NCBI GenBank assembly: GCA_013399015.1
Contig: VWZX01010095.1
Span: 1,426,001-1,490,000, forward strand
DNA length: 64,000 nt
Source of the DNA: Galbula dea
Taxonomy: Eukaryota > Chordata > Aves > Piciformes > Galbulidae
Direction: 5' to 3'
The notes below the pieces were generated by a model, which saw nothing but the letters and a program-made list of their open reading frames with translations, ran no database searches and had not been told where the DNA came from. Positions 35,071 through 46,900 of this stretch are shown here, one piece after another; the first letter of the stretch is position 1; every line of letters begins with the position of its first letter. The position numbers were made by a program, and so were the translations under genes.

Positions 35071-36160
35071 CTACATTTTGAAGGAGGCCGCTGCCCGCCG
35101 AGCACAGATGGAGCAGAACTCCACCGACACCTGATCCCGGTCCACGTGGAGGCAGATCCCGCCGGGGGCCACGCACTCCTCCTCCGTCACCACCGCCGCC
35201 GCCTCCTCCAGGCTGGCAGGCCGGGAGCTGGGTAGGGCGTAGTCGTGGTCGCTGCTCTCGCCGGCAGGCTGGAGGTGGTGGTGATGGCGGCGGGGGCTGT
35301 TCGTGTCCCTGAAGAGGCTGGTGCTGAGCTGCAGCCCGCCGGCGCGGATCCCAGCTAAGCGGCTCAGGAGCTGCCCCAGGGCGCTCTGGTTCGCCAGCAC
35401 GGCCCGCAGGTAGCTGCTCTCCCGCTCCAGTTCTCGCAGGCGACGGCTCAAGCCTCGGTTGCGGTCCCGCAGCTGCCGGTTCTCGGCAGCCAGGCCCTGG
35501 AGGCGGCTCTCCAGCCCCAGCACGTACTGCTTCTTCTTCAACCGGTTCAGCCGCGCCGCCGCCGCCGCCTTCAGCCGGCTCCCTGTCCCGCCGTTCCTCC
35601 GCCCGGGCGCCGCTGGCCTCTGGCCTTGGCCCGCCAAGGGCAGCGGCTCCGGTTCCCCACAGAAGCACCCGCTCAGCTCCGCGTCCAAGTCCCAGTCGGG
35701 CCGGGCCGCCTCCAGCAAGTCTCCCAGCTCCAGCCCCGGGAACCAGTCCTCTTGCTCCCACACCTCCAGTGGGCCACCGGGCGCCTCCGCTTCCTTCTCC
35801 TCCCGCCGCGGCGGCTGCTGTTGTTTGGGCCGCGCGGGGCCCGGATCCCCTTCCCCGCCGCCATCCCGCCCTCTCGGAGCCTGCCCCGCGCCGGTTAGCG
35901 GCCAGACGGCGCCCGAGGGGCTCGCTCCGCCGGAGGAGGCCGCCAGCAGCTGGGTGAGGCTGTGGCGCATGGCGGCGGGCGAGGGGCCCGGAGGGACCGG
36001 ACGGAGCCTGGGAAAAGCGGCGCGCGACTGCGGCCCGGCGCTCCCGGCGCGGTGCCTGTCGGGAAGCGGCCCCCAGAGCGGGGGATGCGACTGCGGCCGC
36101 GCGCGGAAAAACGGCGGCTGCGGAGGGAAGAGTGAGTGCGAGGTGTGGGGGCACGTGAGG
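35000..36160. promoter_or_regulatory. CREBZF: CpG island over CREBZF promoter and coding exon
   Basis: Very GC- and CpG-rich sequence covers the whole CREBZF coding exon and about 190 bp upstream, with an abrupt return to AT-rich sequence on both sides. A CACGTG E-box lies at 36,152–36,157 and a run of ten or more G at about 36,187–36,198. The transcription start is expected between 35,980 and 36,200. Confidence 0.8.
35071..35970 (-). CDS. CREBZF: CREBZF (Zhangfei), atypical bZIP transcription regulator, 299 aa
   Basis: A single open exon starts at ATG 35,970 in a GCCGCCATGC Kozak context and ends at TAG 35,071. It begins MRHSLTQLLAAS, as human CREBZF does (MRHSLTKLLAAS). The basic region is about 134–148 (KAAAAARLNRLKKK), followed by a leucine zipper at about 150–192. 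The family's basic region is degenerate, and the protein is known to act mainly by heterodimerising or binding partners (HCFC1, ATF4, XBP1, nuclear receptors) rather than binding DNA as a homodimer. A DHDY motif at 241–244 fits the HCFC1-binding consensus [DE]HxY. LxxLL motifs occur at 5–9, 82–86 and 198–202. The C-terminal block CLHVDRDQVSVEFCSICARR is characteristic of this gene. A four-His run lies at about 229–232. It is somewhat shorter than human (about 354 aa) through loss of low-complexity linker in the N-terminal half. It is convergent with TMEM126A and in the same direction as SYTL2. Confidence 0.95.
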   Translation of the reverse strand: MRHSLTQLLAASSGGASPSGAVWPLTGAGQAPRGRDGGGEGDPGPARPKQQQPPRREEKEAEAPGGPLEVWEQEDWFPGLELGDLLEAARPDWDLDAELSGCFCGEPEPLPLAGQGQRPAAPGRRNGGTGSRLKAAAAARLNRLKKKQYVLGLESRLQGLAAENRQLRDRNRGLSRRLRELERESSYLRAVLANQSALGQLLSRLAGIRAGGLQLSTSLFRDTNSPRRHHHHLQPAGESSDHDYALPSSRPASLEEAAAVVTEEECVAPGGICLHVDRDQVSVEFCSICARRAAASFKM

Positions 36161-36199
36161 AGTGCGTGTGTGAGGGGTGGATGAGGTGGGGGGGGGGGT

Positions 36200-37776
36200 G
36201 AAGGATCCCGAAGATAAGTCTTCGTGGTAGTTACTACTTGAAAACCACATCTGGTTCAGTAAGTCCTGGAAATCAACTGGTTGCAAGCTAGAGGATCTTC
36301 TGGCCATTTCTGTACGCTTCAGAACAAATGGCTCAACAGATATGAAGTTTGATGTAGTGCTGCTTTGTAGATGCTGGGGACCGAGAGCTACACGAACAAC
36401 TAGCTGAAACACTGAGTTATCTCAAGCTCTACACTCACGGGAAAGAACTTACAGAGGTCTTGAGGCAGCCCAGGGAGAAGATGCTATTTGGCCCGTCCTG
36501 GGTTATAGCTCCAGCTGAGGAGCAGCAGCTGAAACTCCGCAGCCAAAAACCTCCTTCTTGACTGGGAGAGAGGCAAGGGAGAGTAGGATGCCTCTCTCCC
36601 CTAGTACTGGGAAAGATTAGTTGGAGCAAACAAATATGCATCTATTTTCAAAAGTGTTTTCTATCTGCATTCTGTTACATTGTTGTTACGTTGCTGAACT
36701 GCCAACATAAAGCACTGGGGTTTAAAAAACATCAAATTCTTATTTAGCTTTAATAGGCTGCTTTTGTTAAAAAAATAAAACACATTTTGTACTTCATGCA
36801 TTTGTCTTCCGTTAGCAGCGTTCATTTCTACAAGTGACAAATTCCAGTCCCCTTTCCTATGCTGCAAGCTTTCTGAACCCCGACCTCCACTTTCCAGCAT
36901 TCTCCTAACAGTAGCACTGAAGCACAGATCAACTATTTTGCAAAACAACAGCTAACAGATACAGGTACAGATGAGTACACTTCACACAATAAATACCTAA
37001 TATACACTAAAATTGGCAGGTTTAGGTCCTTTAGAGTACCATTTGTATACAAAAAGTTTCACTTCTGCCTTCAGCACTTGAGAGTAAGGACTGTATGCTA
37101 GTGAGACTAGTAATGCATAGATAAGCAAACTTTTATAATCCTGTTTTTTTTATAGCACATTGGAACTAGCAGTCCTCTGCACATTGCAGAATAGGACACT
37201 GACAGTACCACTTCATGTAATGCTTCTTTCATATCCTAGAAATGTACAACTACAATTAAAAGAAACTTTCAAAAACATTCTTCACGCTCATCTTCCTCTC
37301 TGGAGAGCTATGGCATGGCATAAGGATAAAACCACAATTCTCATTATCATTGACAAAATGCAACCTGTTAGTATCTTATCCATAACACTTCATGGACAAT
37401 CCTACAAGTATACAGAAAGAGGCTACTTGCTCTTTCTTCCTGGTAATTTAGATAATTTAAGGGATTAGCAACATTTCAGCTAGGCAACACAAGCATCCAA
37501 GTATCACAGCTACCTCTACCCCTGAATTCTATAAGCATCTTCTTTCTTGAAGTAATTTTCAATGAATAAGAAATAAAAGAATCCCTTAAAATTACAGAAT
37601 AATCTGCAGGGAGAAGTTTAATTTTAAGTACAACATGACATTTGACAGCACAAAACCAGAACACCAACAGCAGAGATGGTCAAAAGAGCTACCGTGTTCC
37701 TCTCCCAAGTTTTACCCCCATACCTTCAGTTTCATTCCCAAGGTTTCTTTTGACACTAGCAATTAAAAAAGCCACC
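36200..37776 (-). other. CREBZF–SYTL2 intergenic region and SYTL2 3'UTR
   Basis: The part next to 37,776 is SYTL2 3'UTR. No canonical AATAAA was seen on the minus strand here. ATTAAA variants occur at 37,617–37,622 and 36,749–36,754, and TATAAA variants near 37,130–37,155, so the end of the transcript is undecided. The rest is short intergenic DNA. No CCDC89-like coiled-coil open frame is present. Confidence 0.5.
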
Positions 37777-37922
37777 TTATTTTGTTAATTTTGCAACCAT
37801 TAGCATCCTGAGAGGTAGTGTATCTTCTACCCATGTGTTTGGCGAGTTCATCATCCTCTGCCAGAGAGCAGTTTCCTCAGAAGTTGAGTCCATCCAGTCC
37901 ACTCTAGTTCCATAGCTTTTGC
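37777..37922 (-). CDS. SYTL2: SYTL2 last coding exon: C2B C-terminus and stop
   Basis: The acceptor ATTTTTCTAG precedes 146 nt encoding GKSYGTRVDWMDSTSEETAL then WQRMMNSPNTWVEDTLPLRM and LMVAKLTK, with TAA at 37,779–37,777. Human ends ATLPLRMLLIAKISK. Confidence 0.97.
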
Positions 37923-40900
37923 CTAGAAAAATGTCAGTTAATTTTAAGAGAAAGATTACTTAATATGCTGCAGAGCTGCGAGCAAACAATCAGATTTGCC
38001 TGTCTTCTGAACAGTTTCACCTCCTCAGGTAGCTGACCTAGTACTTTGAAGATTCAGTTCTACTTTCTCAGACTTGAACAAATCTGTCAAGTGCAATTCA
38101 TGATAGTTTCACACAGAAACTTTCTATCTTTCTCCAAGCTATTTTTTTTTTTGTCCTTGTTATCCTTAGTCTTTTGTCACACTCCCAAGGAGAAAGATAC
38201 ACGGGCAATTAACATCTGAGAGAGGTTAAGTTCGAAACAGTACACTGATTTTTGTCCTGAAAAACAAGCCCAGGTACTTTTAAAATTCAAACTGATATTT
38301 GCTATCCTTATTTGGATTTTAGTTTATTCTGGTGAACCATGCAAGAAGTTATTTTGGCAAAAGCAATTTTTTCTTGTGTTTTCTCGAAGAGACTCCAAAC
38401 ACATCCTCCCCTCAGACCAGAGAGGACAATGAAAGGGACAAAAAATGATAGAGAAAACATACAGTTCTTCTGTGTGCGCATCTTATGTTGCCCTTATGCT
38501 AAAAACACGTTTGCATTTGTAAGTTTTCCTATTCAACATCTCTGTGTCACATACCTAGTTTTTGTGTGTATAAGATGTTATCAAGGTTTTGGCTGCAGGA
38601 ATAGCATATTCTTGCGCTTGAAGCAGGACCAGTTACAATGTATGGCCAGGCATAGGTTCATTTCTGATATTTCTCCTTGCTGGTCAGTCATCCTTGCCTT
38701 CGTAACACCACTACCTGATTCACCCTTCAGGATCTACGCTTAAGAATAGCTAAGTTACTGAATGAAACTCTTCGGTTAAGAAATAACTCAATGGCCGTTC
38801 AGCGACCTTTGCAAAAAGAGAGAAGATGGAAAGGAAGAGACAAAAAGGAAAGACTGTCCTTTGTAAATTAATGATTAATGTCTTAATTGTCCAGTACCTG
38901 TTCCAAGGCCTATCCTGAGACCACCCAGAAAGCAGTTGGCGAGTTTGTTGTGATCCCAGACTGTGAGTTCTATGCAGGCTTCCTTCAAATCTTCTGGTCT
39001 AAAGCCATCGTAGACCATGGTGTGGTTGAATACTGGGTTTGTAGTTTTTGACACTGTTCTTGTTTTCTGGCGACTTTTTCTGCTAGTATCTGGAAGAACA
39101 GTACTTCAGAAAGAAAAAGCACTGTCAGTTTGCACTTGCACAGCACAGCCTGCATTAAACATACTAAATAGACAAAACTTAATTATTAAAACTGTCCTTT
39201 GTTAGAATGTGGCTGAAGATAAGAACTTTTAGCACCGTGGAGGTGAAGTCAAAGGCACATTCTCAGTCTCTTCCAAAGAACACTGGCAGCATGTATCCAC
39301 CCTTGTGCTTCAGAGGATGGAAGGGAAGGGGAAGACAGGTGGGGAAGAGGCACAGGTGAGTTTATTTGCTGTGTTATGGTTAATGACACTGAAGCCTTTT
39401 TGTTGCTGCCAGAGATTTCCCAACCATCTTGTATTTCTTGTCTCTTTACATTTTTAGTCTGTACTAGGAAAAAAAGGAGGAAGCAATACAACTATGCTTC
39501 TCCCTTCTGTCTCCTCCCATGATCTGCTACGCCAAACCATACTCTTACACAGACATGCTTTGTTTAAACACAAATAAAAGCAGGCACAATTTTGACTAGC
39601 CCTTCCACCAAGTAACTGAGCAGACAAAACAAAAGAGTAGCAATTACACAGGAAGTTCCCCCAGTATATTTGATTTGGTGGTATATACATGGCATCTTGA
39701 AGTTGGAAGCTCTGCAGGACAATCTGCATTACACTAAAGGAGAATCAGAGAATCAGAAAGTAATTAGCTTTTTTTTTTCATTTTAATGTTGAAAAATAAA
39801 GATAAGATTAGAAAGCACAACAGAAGCATTTTTAATGACTTCAGCTGCAGCCCTTACCACTTAATAAAAGAGTTGAGCCTGTTGCCTCTCAGAAGAGGAA
39901 GGTCATGGCATTCCTTTACCCAGATGTGGACCTCACCAGTAGATAGTGTCTTCTTTCCTGTAAAAAGAAGATAAAGCATCTGATTAAGCCTTGTAGGTTA
40001 AGGCTTTTAAATGTAATCTCTGTGATGCAGCAGTTCCTGCCCATTTGTATAGGTGACATCTGTCCTAGATGCTCATTATCTGACATCTTAAATCAACATT
40101 CCTCACTGTACTCTTAAACCTGCAACCTTCATCCCATCAAAGTACTGCAAGCTCACATCATGTCTGTATCCCTACATTGACTTTTCTTTTGTTAAAACTA
40201 AACAAATACATGCTACTGGTCTTCTCTTTCCAAGCCTCCTGGATAAAGAGATCAGCTAGTCTTCAGTCTAAGTGACGTCAGCACTTATTGCCACTTCTAC
40301 TTTCAAATAAGCTCCTTTGTGCTCTTAATATGTTGGATTCTTATTGGCTGACTGGCTGGATTAAAGATCTGACTTCACTGGCAGACCAGCCAGTTATCAG
40401 TTGCCAGACACACTTAAGCACATCATATAGCTGTAGATTGCTGCATTCTAAATACTTATTGCTATTTTCTACTTCTAATACTGCTTGAATTTAGTGTGTT
40501 GTCATTGTTTATTTAACAAATCACAGCATTTGCCTGTTGATTTACAATCTCTAAGAGTATTAGAGAGAAAACAGACTTGTGTAACACATGCAGACTACTT
40601 TACAAATTTAAGATTGTAACAATTAAGTAATTTCTTCTGCAGTAACATTAAAAACAACAAAAGATCCTAGAGTGATCTTTGGATTTTAAACTGAACTCAC
40701 AACCAGGGTGGCTTAATCCTCTAGGGGAAAAAAATAATTCTACTTTGATGCTTTTAGATTAAAATAAGATGTCTGAACTGGCTGAAAAGCAGTAACCAGT
40801 GTTTTGGTTTGTTTGTCTGGTTGGGTTTTTTTGTTGTTGTTTTTTACCTCCAACAGGGTGTGGGACATACTGGAGGGCCAGTTTCATCTCCCCTCTATTT

Positions 40901-43900
40901 TCTAGCGTAAGAGGCATTGTTGAAGCCTGAAATTTAAGAAAACCACACAAATCTCAAACCTTGCAATTCATGCACAGAGTTTACCATGCAAAATTTTCCA
41001 CTAGATCAATCTTGACTTCACCTGGTTTGTTTTTTTTTGGTTCCCTACCCGTTAGCCTTCCCTTACTTTACAAGGCATGAGAGATTTTAGGGTAAATGTT
41101 TAACCACTTAATGATGCCTCAGGTATACATCTCTTCCACTGAAGCAGAAAACAAGACCCAGGAGAGACCAAAAAGCTTTGAGGGTGCACTTACTTAAAAC
41201 CTGAACATATCCTTTTTCAATCAGGACACTTACTTTTTGTGCAAAATAAAGTGCATTTTTATAAAACATTTCTATAAAAATGAGTTTCTCATTTAACACA
41301 ATCTAAAAGTTATCTTGCCCAAAGGTACAAAAATGTCACTTCATAGAGTGTCATGGACCACCTGTAGATGGAACATGGCACCTGTAAACATTGTTACATT
41401 TATCCACCCAGAGCAGTTTTTAAATCAGTTGAATTAAACTAGTGCTAAAGATTACCATGACATTCCTGTTCTGTTCTACTAATTATTAAACTCTGAATTG
41501 AGCTAATTTTGGAATGAACTGATTAATTACATTGAAAAAGAAAAAAACCACAACCAAATACACACCCAAAAAAACCCCTACCACACCAAAACAAAACAAA
41601 CAGAAAAAAATCCTACACAAGAAAAAAAATCAGAAGAAATGGCTTAACTAGAAGCTTAGATTTTGGCTGAAAACCATAAACAAACTAGAGGCATAAAGAC
41701 TTGAAAGTCGTCATTACATCTGATATTAAAATGTTGCTGCACTTGTTCCATATTCTCAGGTGGTTTACTTCATATCCAGAGAACAAGTGCCTTCAGATAT
41801 CTGTTGCAGCAACATGACAAAAGTGAAACTCCTTGACATTCCCAATCCTTAGACTGTAAGAAACTTTTTCCTACTATAACAGCTACCTATTTGCTAGACT
41901 AAGAAAAACCTCAGGATTGTATACTCCATTTACCAGTAAAGAGGCATTTGTGATTATAATCAAAACAAAACTCAAAGTTAACACACAGGACCAAGCTTAA
42001 ATAATGACTTGGCTTTGTACTTGCACAGCACAAAATACGAACCAGCTAACCAGCCCTTAACCTACCCTTGGCTTGAGTGGAAACCAGTTGATCTGCTTGT
42101 TGGTTTTATCATTCCAGTCCCAACTTCCCAAATCCAGCTCCACTTCACCAAGGAAGCTATTCCTCCCAAAGGTATCGTTGTGCCAGACAGAGATATTAAG
42201 GCTTTGGTTCTTTAGGAGATCCTTCACAATTTTATACTACCAGGAAGAAGAAAAAGGAAATGAAACAAACTGGATTTTTATCAATGATGTGTCCCAAAGT
42301 AGCAACGTTAGAAAAAAAACCTTTCTGGGTTTATACATGCATGACTGCTCAGTTCTTCATTTCAGAACAAAACTAACTCAACTTTTTACTTTCTATTTCA
42401 AGCACTCATGCTTAGCTTGTGTTTGTTTGCACAACGTATACAACAACTACTGTTGCCAGTGCTGTAACCAAAGTACACTGCAGAGTTCACCTCTCAATAG
42501 AAGAGCTTAAGTACTTCTACAGTGATTCATCTCATCCTAATGTCTCTTTCAAGAGCATTTAGACTTGTGCTTAAAAGTTAAGTCTTCTCATACTTCATGC
42601 ACGCAGTAATTCATATCTAGTAGCAGCTGGATAAATACCCGCAGGATTTCATTATAGACTGGATTAAGAGTTTTCTTTTTGACAGAGGTCTTCCGTTTGC
42701 CCAGCTTGTATTTCTCTGGAAGCAGGTAGGTCTTTACATACCTAGAATTCAGACAGGCTTGTTAGAAAAGCAAAAACCCCACACTTTCCAAGTTCCCCTT
42801 CCAAAACACACAAATACTTGCTCATAAAGTAAAAGCCACTACATTGTTCAGCTTGTTACATTCTAAGAAATGGAACAGCAGTGATGAAGTATAACAATAG
42901 CTTTCAAAGTGGGTCATCAACCTTCTCCTACCAGGGGGAAATCTGTTGAAATGTCTCCTCAACACAGAAATACAGAGTATTTAAATATAGTATGCCTAGA
43001 TACCATATTTATAGACTTTAACTATCATCTGGAAAGTTGAATGATAAAAGAGAAAAAGTTTGAGCTTCCCACATTAATATATGTACCAACTTATAGTGGC
43101 AATTCTACATTTAGCTCAGAGTGGAAAACCGCTAAAGCATGTTAGAGCCCATTTATTTCTTTATAGGGTTGTTTACTCCAACAGGTTGTAGAGACTGGAA
43201 AAAAACATCACTTTTCACATTAAAAGAAAAACTCCCATTAGGAAATAAATATATTCTCTGTACTTACGGGTCTGAACGCTGTCGCTTAGTATCTGCCACC
43301 GCCAAGTCTTTACACTGGCAAATAAAAATGTGGAGCTCACTGAGCTGTTCTACATAATCAATAGCAAACTGAATGTTCCCCTTCACATCAACATTGCCAA
43401 AGTCCGCACTGTAGATGCTCATCAGACTTCCGCTCACCTGTATTGTACAAAGAGAACAATGTTCCAAGCACTGCATGTCAGCAGGCACTTCAAGATCAGC
43501 GGAGAGGTCACGCTCCTAATTTGACCAGTGAAGAAATCAACTCTATCCCTTTAGATGTAATAACAAAAATGTAATGGGACACTGGTATACAAGCTCCTCA
43601 GCAAGGAGATTAACAGAAGAAAGTGATTGGTCAATCAAAGGTGTCTGGTCAAGTTTTCTACAAAAAAAAAATTCATAGCATTAAGATAGAAAAAAAAAGT
43701 TATAGGATGCTGTAGATCTGGAGATTGCCTGTGATCAGATCCTTGAAATATTACTCATCTCTCTCTTCAGCTGACCTTCCTTGCAGAAAGCAAAGCCTAG
43801 CTGTTTATGAAAACAAGCCTTCTGAAAATACTGACAAAAAGATTAATGATAAAGTCTCTATGGCTGAATTATGCACCCACAGAAAACAGTGAAAATTAAA

Positions 43901-46900
43901 CACTACATATGTAGACAGAGAAGGACATACAAGCTTTTTTTTTTTTTTTTTTAATCTAAATACCCTTTCCTAAAATTCTACTTTTCACCCATAAAGTCCA
44001 CATAAACTAATGATTTTTGGTTAGTTCACTGACTCAGTTACAAACCCCAAATACCAATTCTACGTTCCTTTCACTTATTTCTCTCTTTCTAAATGTTAGT
44101 TCTCTATAAATTGTCCATTATTTTCAGCTACAAATGTAAGCTTTTATGGTAAAAGCCATCTCTTTGTTCAGTGTTTTGAGCGAATGCTTCACAATGGAGT
44201 CCTGAACAGGCTCCAGTATATTACAGGAAAACAAAACAAAGTAAACCAGATTTTATTTTGTTTTAGGTAATTCCATGCAAGGGTTCACATAAAACAGAGA
44301 GAAGGAATGAGACAGATGCTAAAGGAAGAAAGATAAGAGCAATAAGAAAGCTGAAACAATACCAAAGAGATTAGCAAAAGCAAAGTGCCATTAAAACAAG
44401 GCTTTGGTTTACATACAGAGGATAAGGAGGCCATGCCAGAAGAGCCACTAAGATTGGTTAGAGAGCTGGGACTCTTCTTGATTGTGCCAATAGAATAACT
44501 CCTTTCTGATGCTGTATCTGTCTCTCTGTCATCACTCTACAAAAACATCACAGAAAGAAAGTCTCTGTAGTTTTTTTTATAGTCACAAGGAACATAAGAA
44601 CACACACTACAAAAACCCCCACCAAACAAACCAACCAATCCAGAATTTTAATGCAGATTCAGACTCAGTGAAAACCTGAATTTAAATCTCCTTGAAGTGC
44701 AACATGAATAATTATTGTTTCTTGAATTAGGTCATGCAGTTGAACTTGAAAGGGAATTTTTCTGATGGAAAGCCTATGCTGAAAGTTTTTTAGCAGTAAT
44801 ACAACCAGGGTTGTTTTTTGGTTTTAAATCTTGAGGAGCAATGAAAAAGTACAAAGGAAACTTTATTGGGACAATTAAACACAACTTCTCTACTTCACTA
44901 CTTCACACATAAACTTACCTAAGTGATAATGCTCAGGTGTCTCACCAGTCCCTTCCTGTTATACAGCAACTACTATCAGTTCTGTACCCTCTCTCTCAAA
45001 GGCAACTAGCTGGAAGGTGACCTGCACAGTAGAACAGCGCTGGATACAGTTAATGGCTTTTGCAAAAAGCCTTTCTTGCAAGAGCACAAGCAGGACCCTG
45101 CTTTTCCATCAGGGAACTCCAGTTTTGGTTCACTAGGTTCTTATCAGGTTATGTGTTTACAACTCCACTCTGTCTCAATGCTATTACCATACTACAGAAT
45201 TGATGCTTTAATTCCCAGGTGTGCCTTGGTATCTTCCTTCACAAGCTGTTACAGACAGCATCATCTTCCTGTTACGTTCCATCCATGAACAATGTACAAT
45301 AGTGGCCACACTATTTCTTATACAAGCCAGGATGCTACTGGATCTAAGACAGGACTGTTGGCCTTGGCCACCTGGGCACACTGCTAGCTCATGTTCAGCT
45401 GCTGTCGACTACCACCCCCAGGGCCTTTTCCACCAGACTGCTTTCCAGCCACAGAAAAATAATTCAAACTATTGATGCTTATGCTGCAGTTACAAAGGAA
45501 ATTGCAGGTATAAGGGAAAGCAGCAATTCCTCATTTTACAGCAAAGTCACAGACATTTGGGATATGCATGGCCCAAACTCCTGTGTCCACCAATACACAT
45601 CCTTCACTGAAAGGACTGAGGTTTTTTTAATACCATATGCTAACAGCTTAGGGGAATTTTGCATGCACATTTGCCATAAAAATGCACATTCATACTATGG
45701 CACTCAGTAAAAAAATAAAATGGAAAATAATAATAAAAAATATACAGAGTTACCCAAGTTCAGCAGTGATGAGGCATTTCCTATTCTCCAGAGCTGCCTG
45801 TTCCCTATGACCAATGGAGCTACCTCTTTTAGACACGTACGGTAGGAGGTCCATGCTTGGTCTAAGCAGTGTCTGCTCCTCTTTTTACTGACTGTTTCGG
45901 GAGTCAACCAAACAGTTCAAGTCATTTATCCCTTTCAAACACTGGTGTCATTTCAGAAGATTTCAAAATGTCCTCAATTTATTCCAAGGCACACACCACA
46001 ATGATGATTATGCTGTTGCTGCTGATTCTATTATTATTACACACACAGTATGTGCTTGAAACTCCATGTAGGTGAAGTGTCAGAATTTAACACCTTGGTA
46101 CCTGAACCTACATCACTAAGCAGAATACCAAGCTAACACCCTTTTAAGGGTTACCAGCTAGTGACTCTCTTGTGGTCATACAAGCTTATTTTAGCTTTTA
46201 GGCTCTGAAGAAAATAAACGTATGCATATACATATGTTCTGAAGTTCGTTTAAGGGTAGAGATTGCCTTTGGGAATAGCAGCAAGCATTCACTATGCTTC
46301 AGTCACCTAGATAAAACACTCACTGTATGTTGGGCCCTACAGTAAGAATAAACCTCTAGTTAGTGGACTAAAGCTTCTGAAAATTTAAGTAGCCATAGGT
46401 TGTTCGGTATCATCTCCTGATTGCTACACCACAAGCTCACTTCCATGCCCTGGTCCAATAGGAAGCTGACTTGGCCTACTGTGGACAGCACTACTCGACA
46501 AATGCAAAATGTCACATTTTGCACACATTTTGATTTTTGACTTTGTCACATCAAAAGCTTTAGTTACAGTATTTCAGAGACAGAACTTACCTCTTCCTGT
46601 AGGAATGATGGTACTGACTTGCTCAATCCTTTGAGTTTTTCAGAACTGGAAAACAGCTTATCAGGTTGTGAAGGCACTGTGGAAACTGAAGTGTAGCAAT
46701 TCAAGAGACTTCAAAAATACGTTTGCAATCAAAACCGTGAGATTCCATAACAGGGCATGGTTAGAAACAAACAACTTCAGGTGAAATACATGCATATGCA
46801 TAATGAGTTTACAACCTGGATGCAAGGTTTGGGGGGGTTTTCCCCCTAGAACTCAGGGAAGCTATCATTAGGAAAGATAATCTACTTTGACATCTCCTGT

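Noticed and set aside
35459..36184. 241-codon open frame on the plus strand, antisense to CREBZF
   Set aside because: It lies in the CpG island, has a low-complexity Arg/Pro/Ser/Ala composition and mirrors CREBZF codons. It is the expected shadow of a GC-rich coding exon.
45490..45610. MIR/L2-like wording (CCTCATTTTACAG...)
   Set aside because: Only one short phrase matches; the rest does not follow the consensus, so it is not called.
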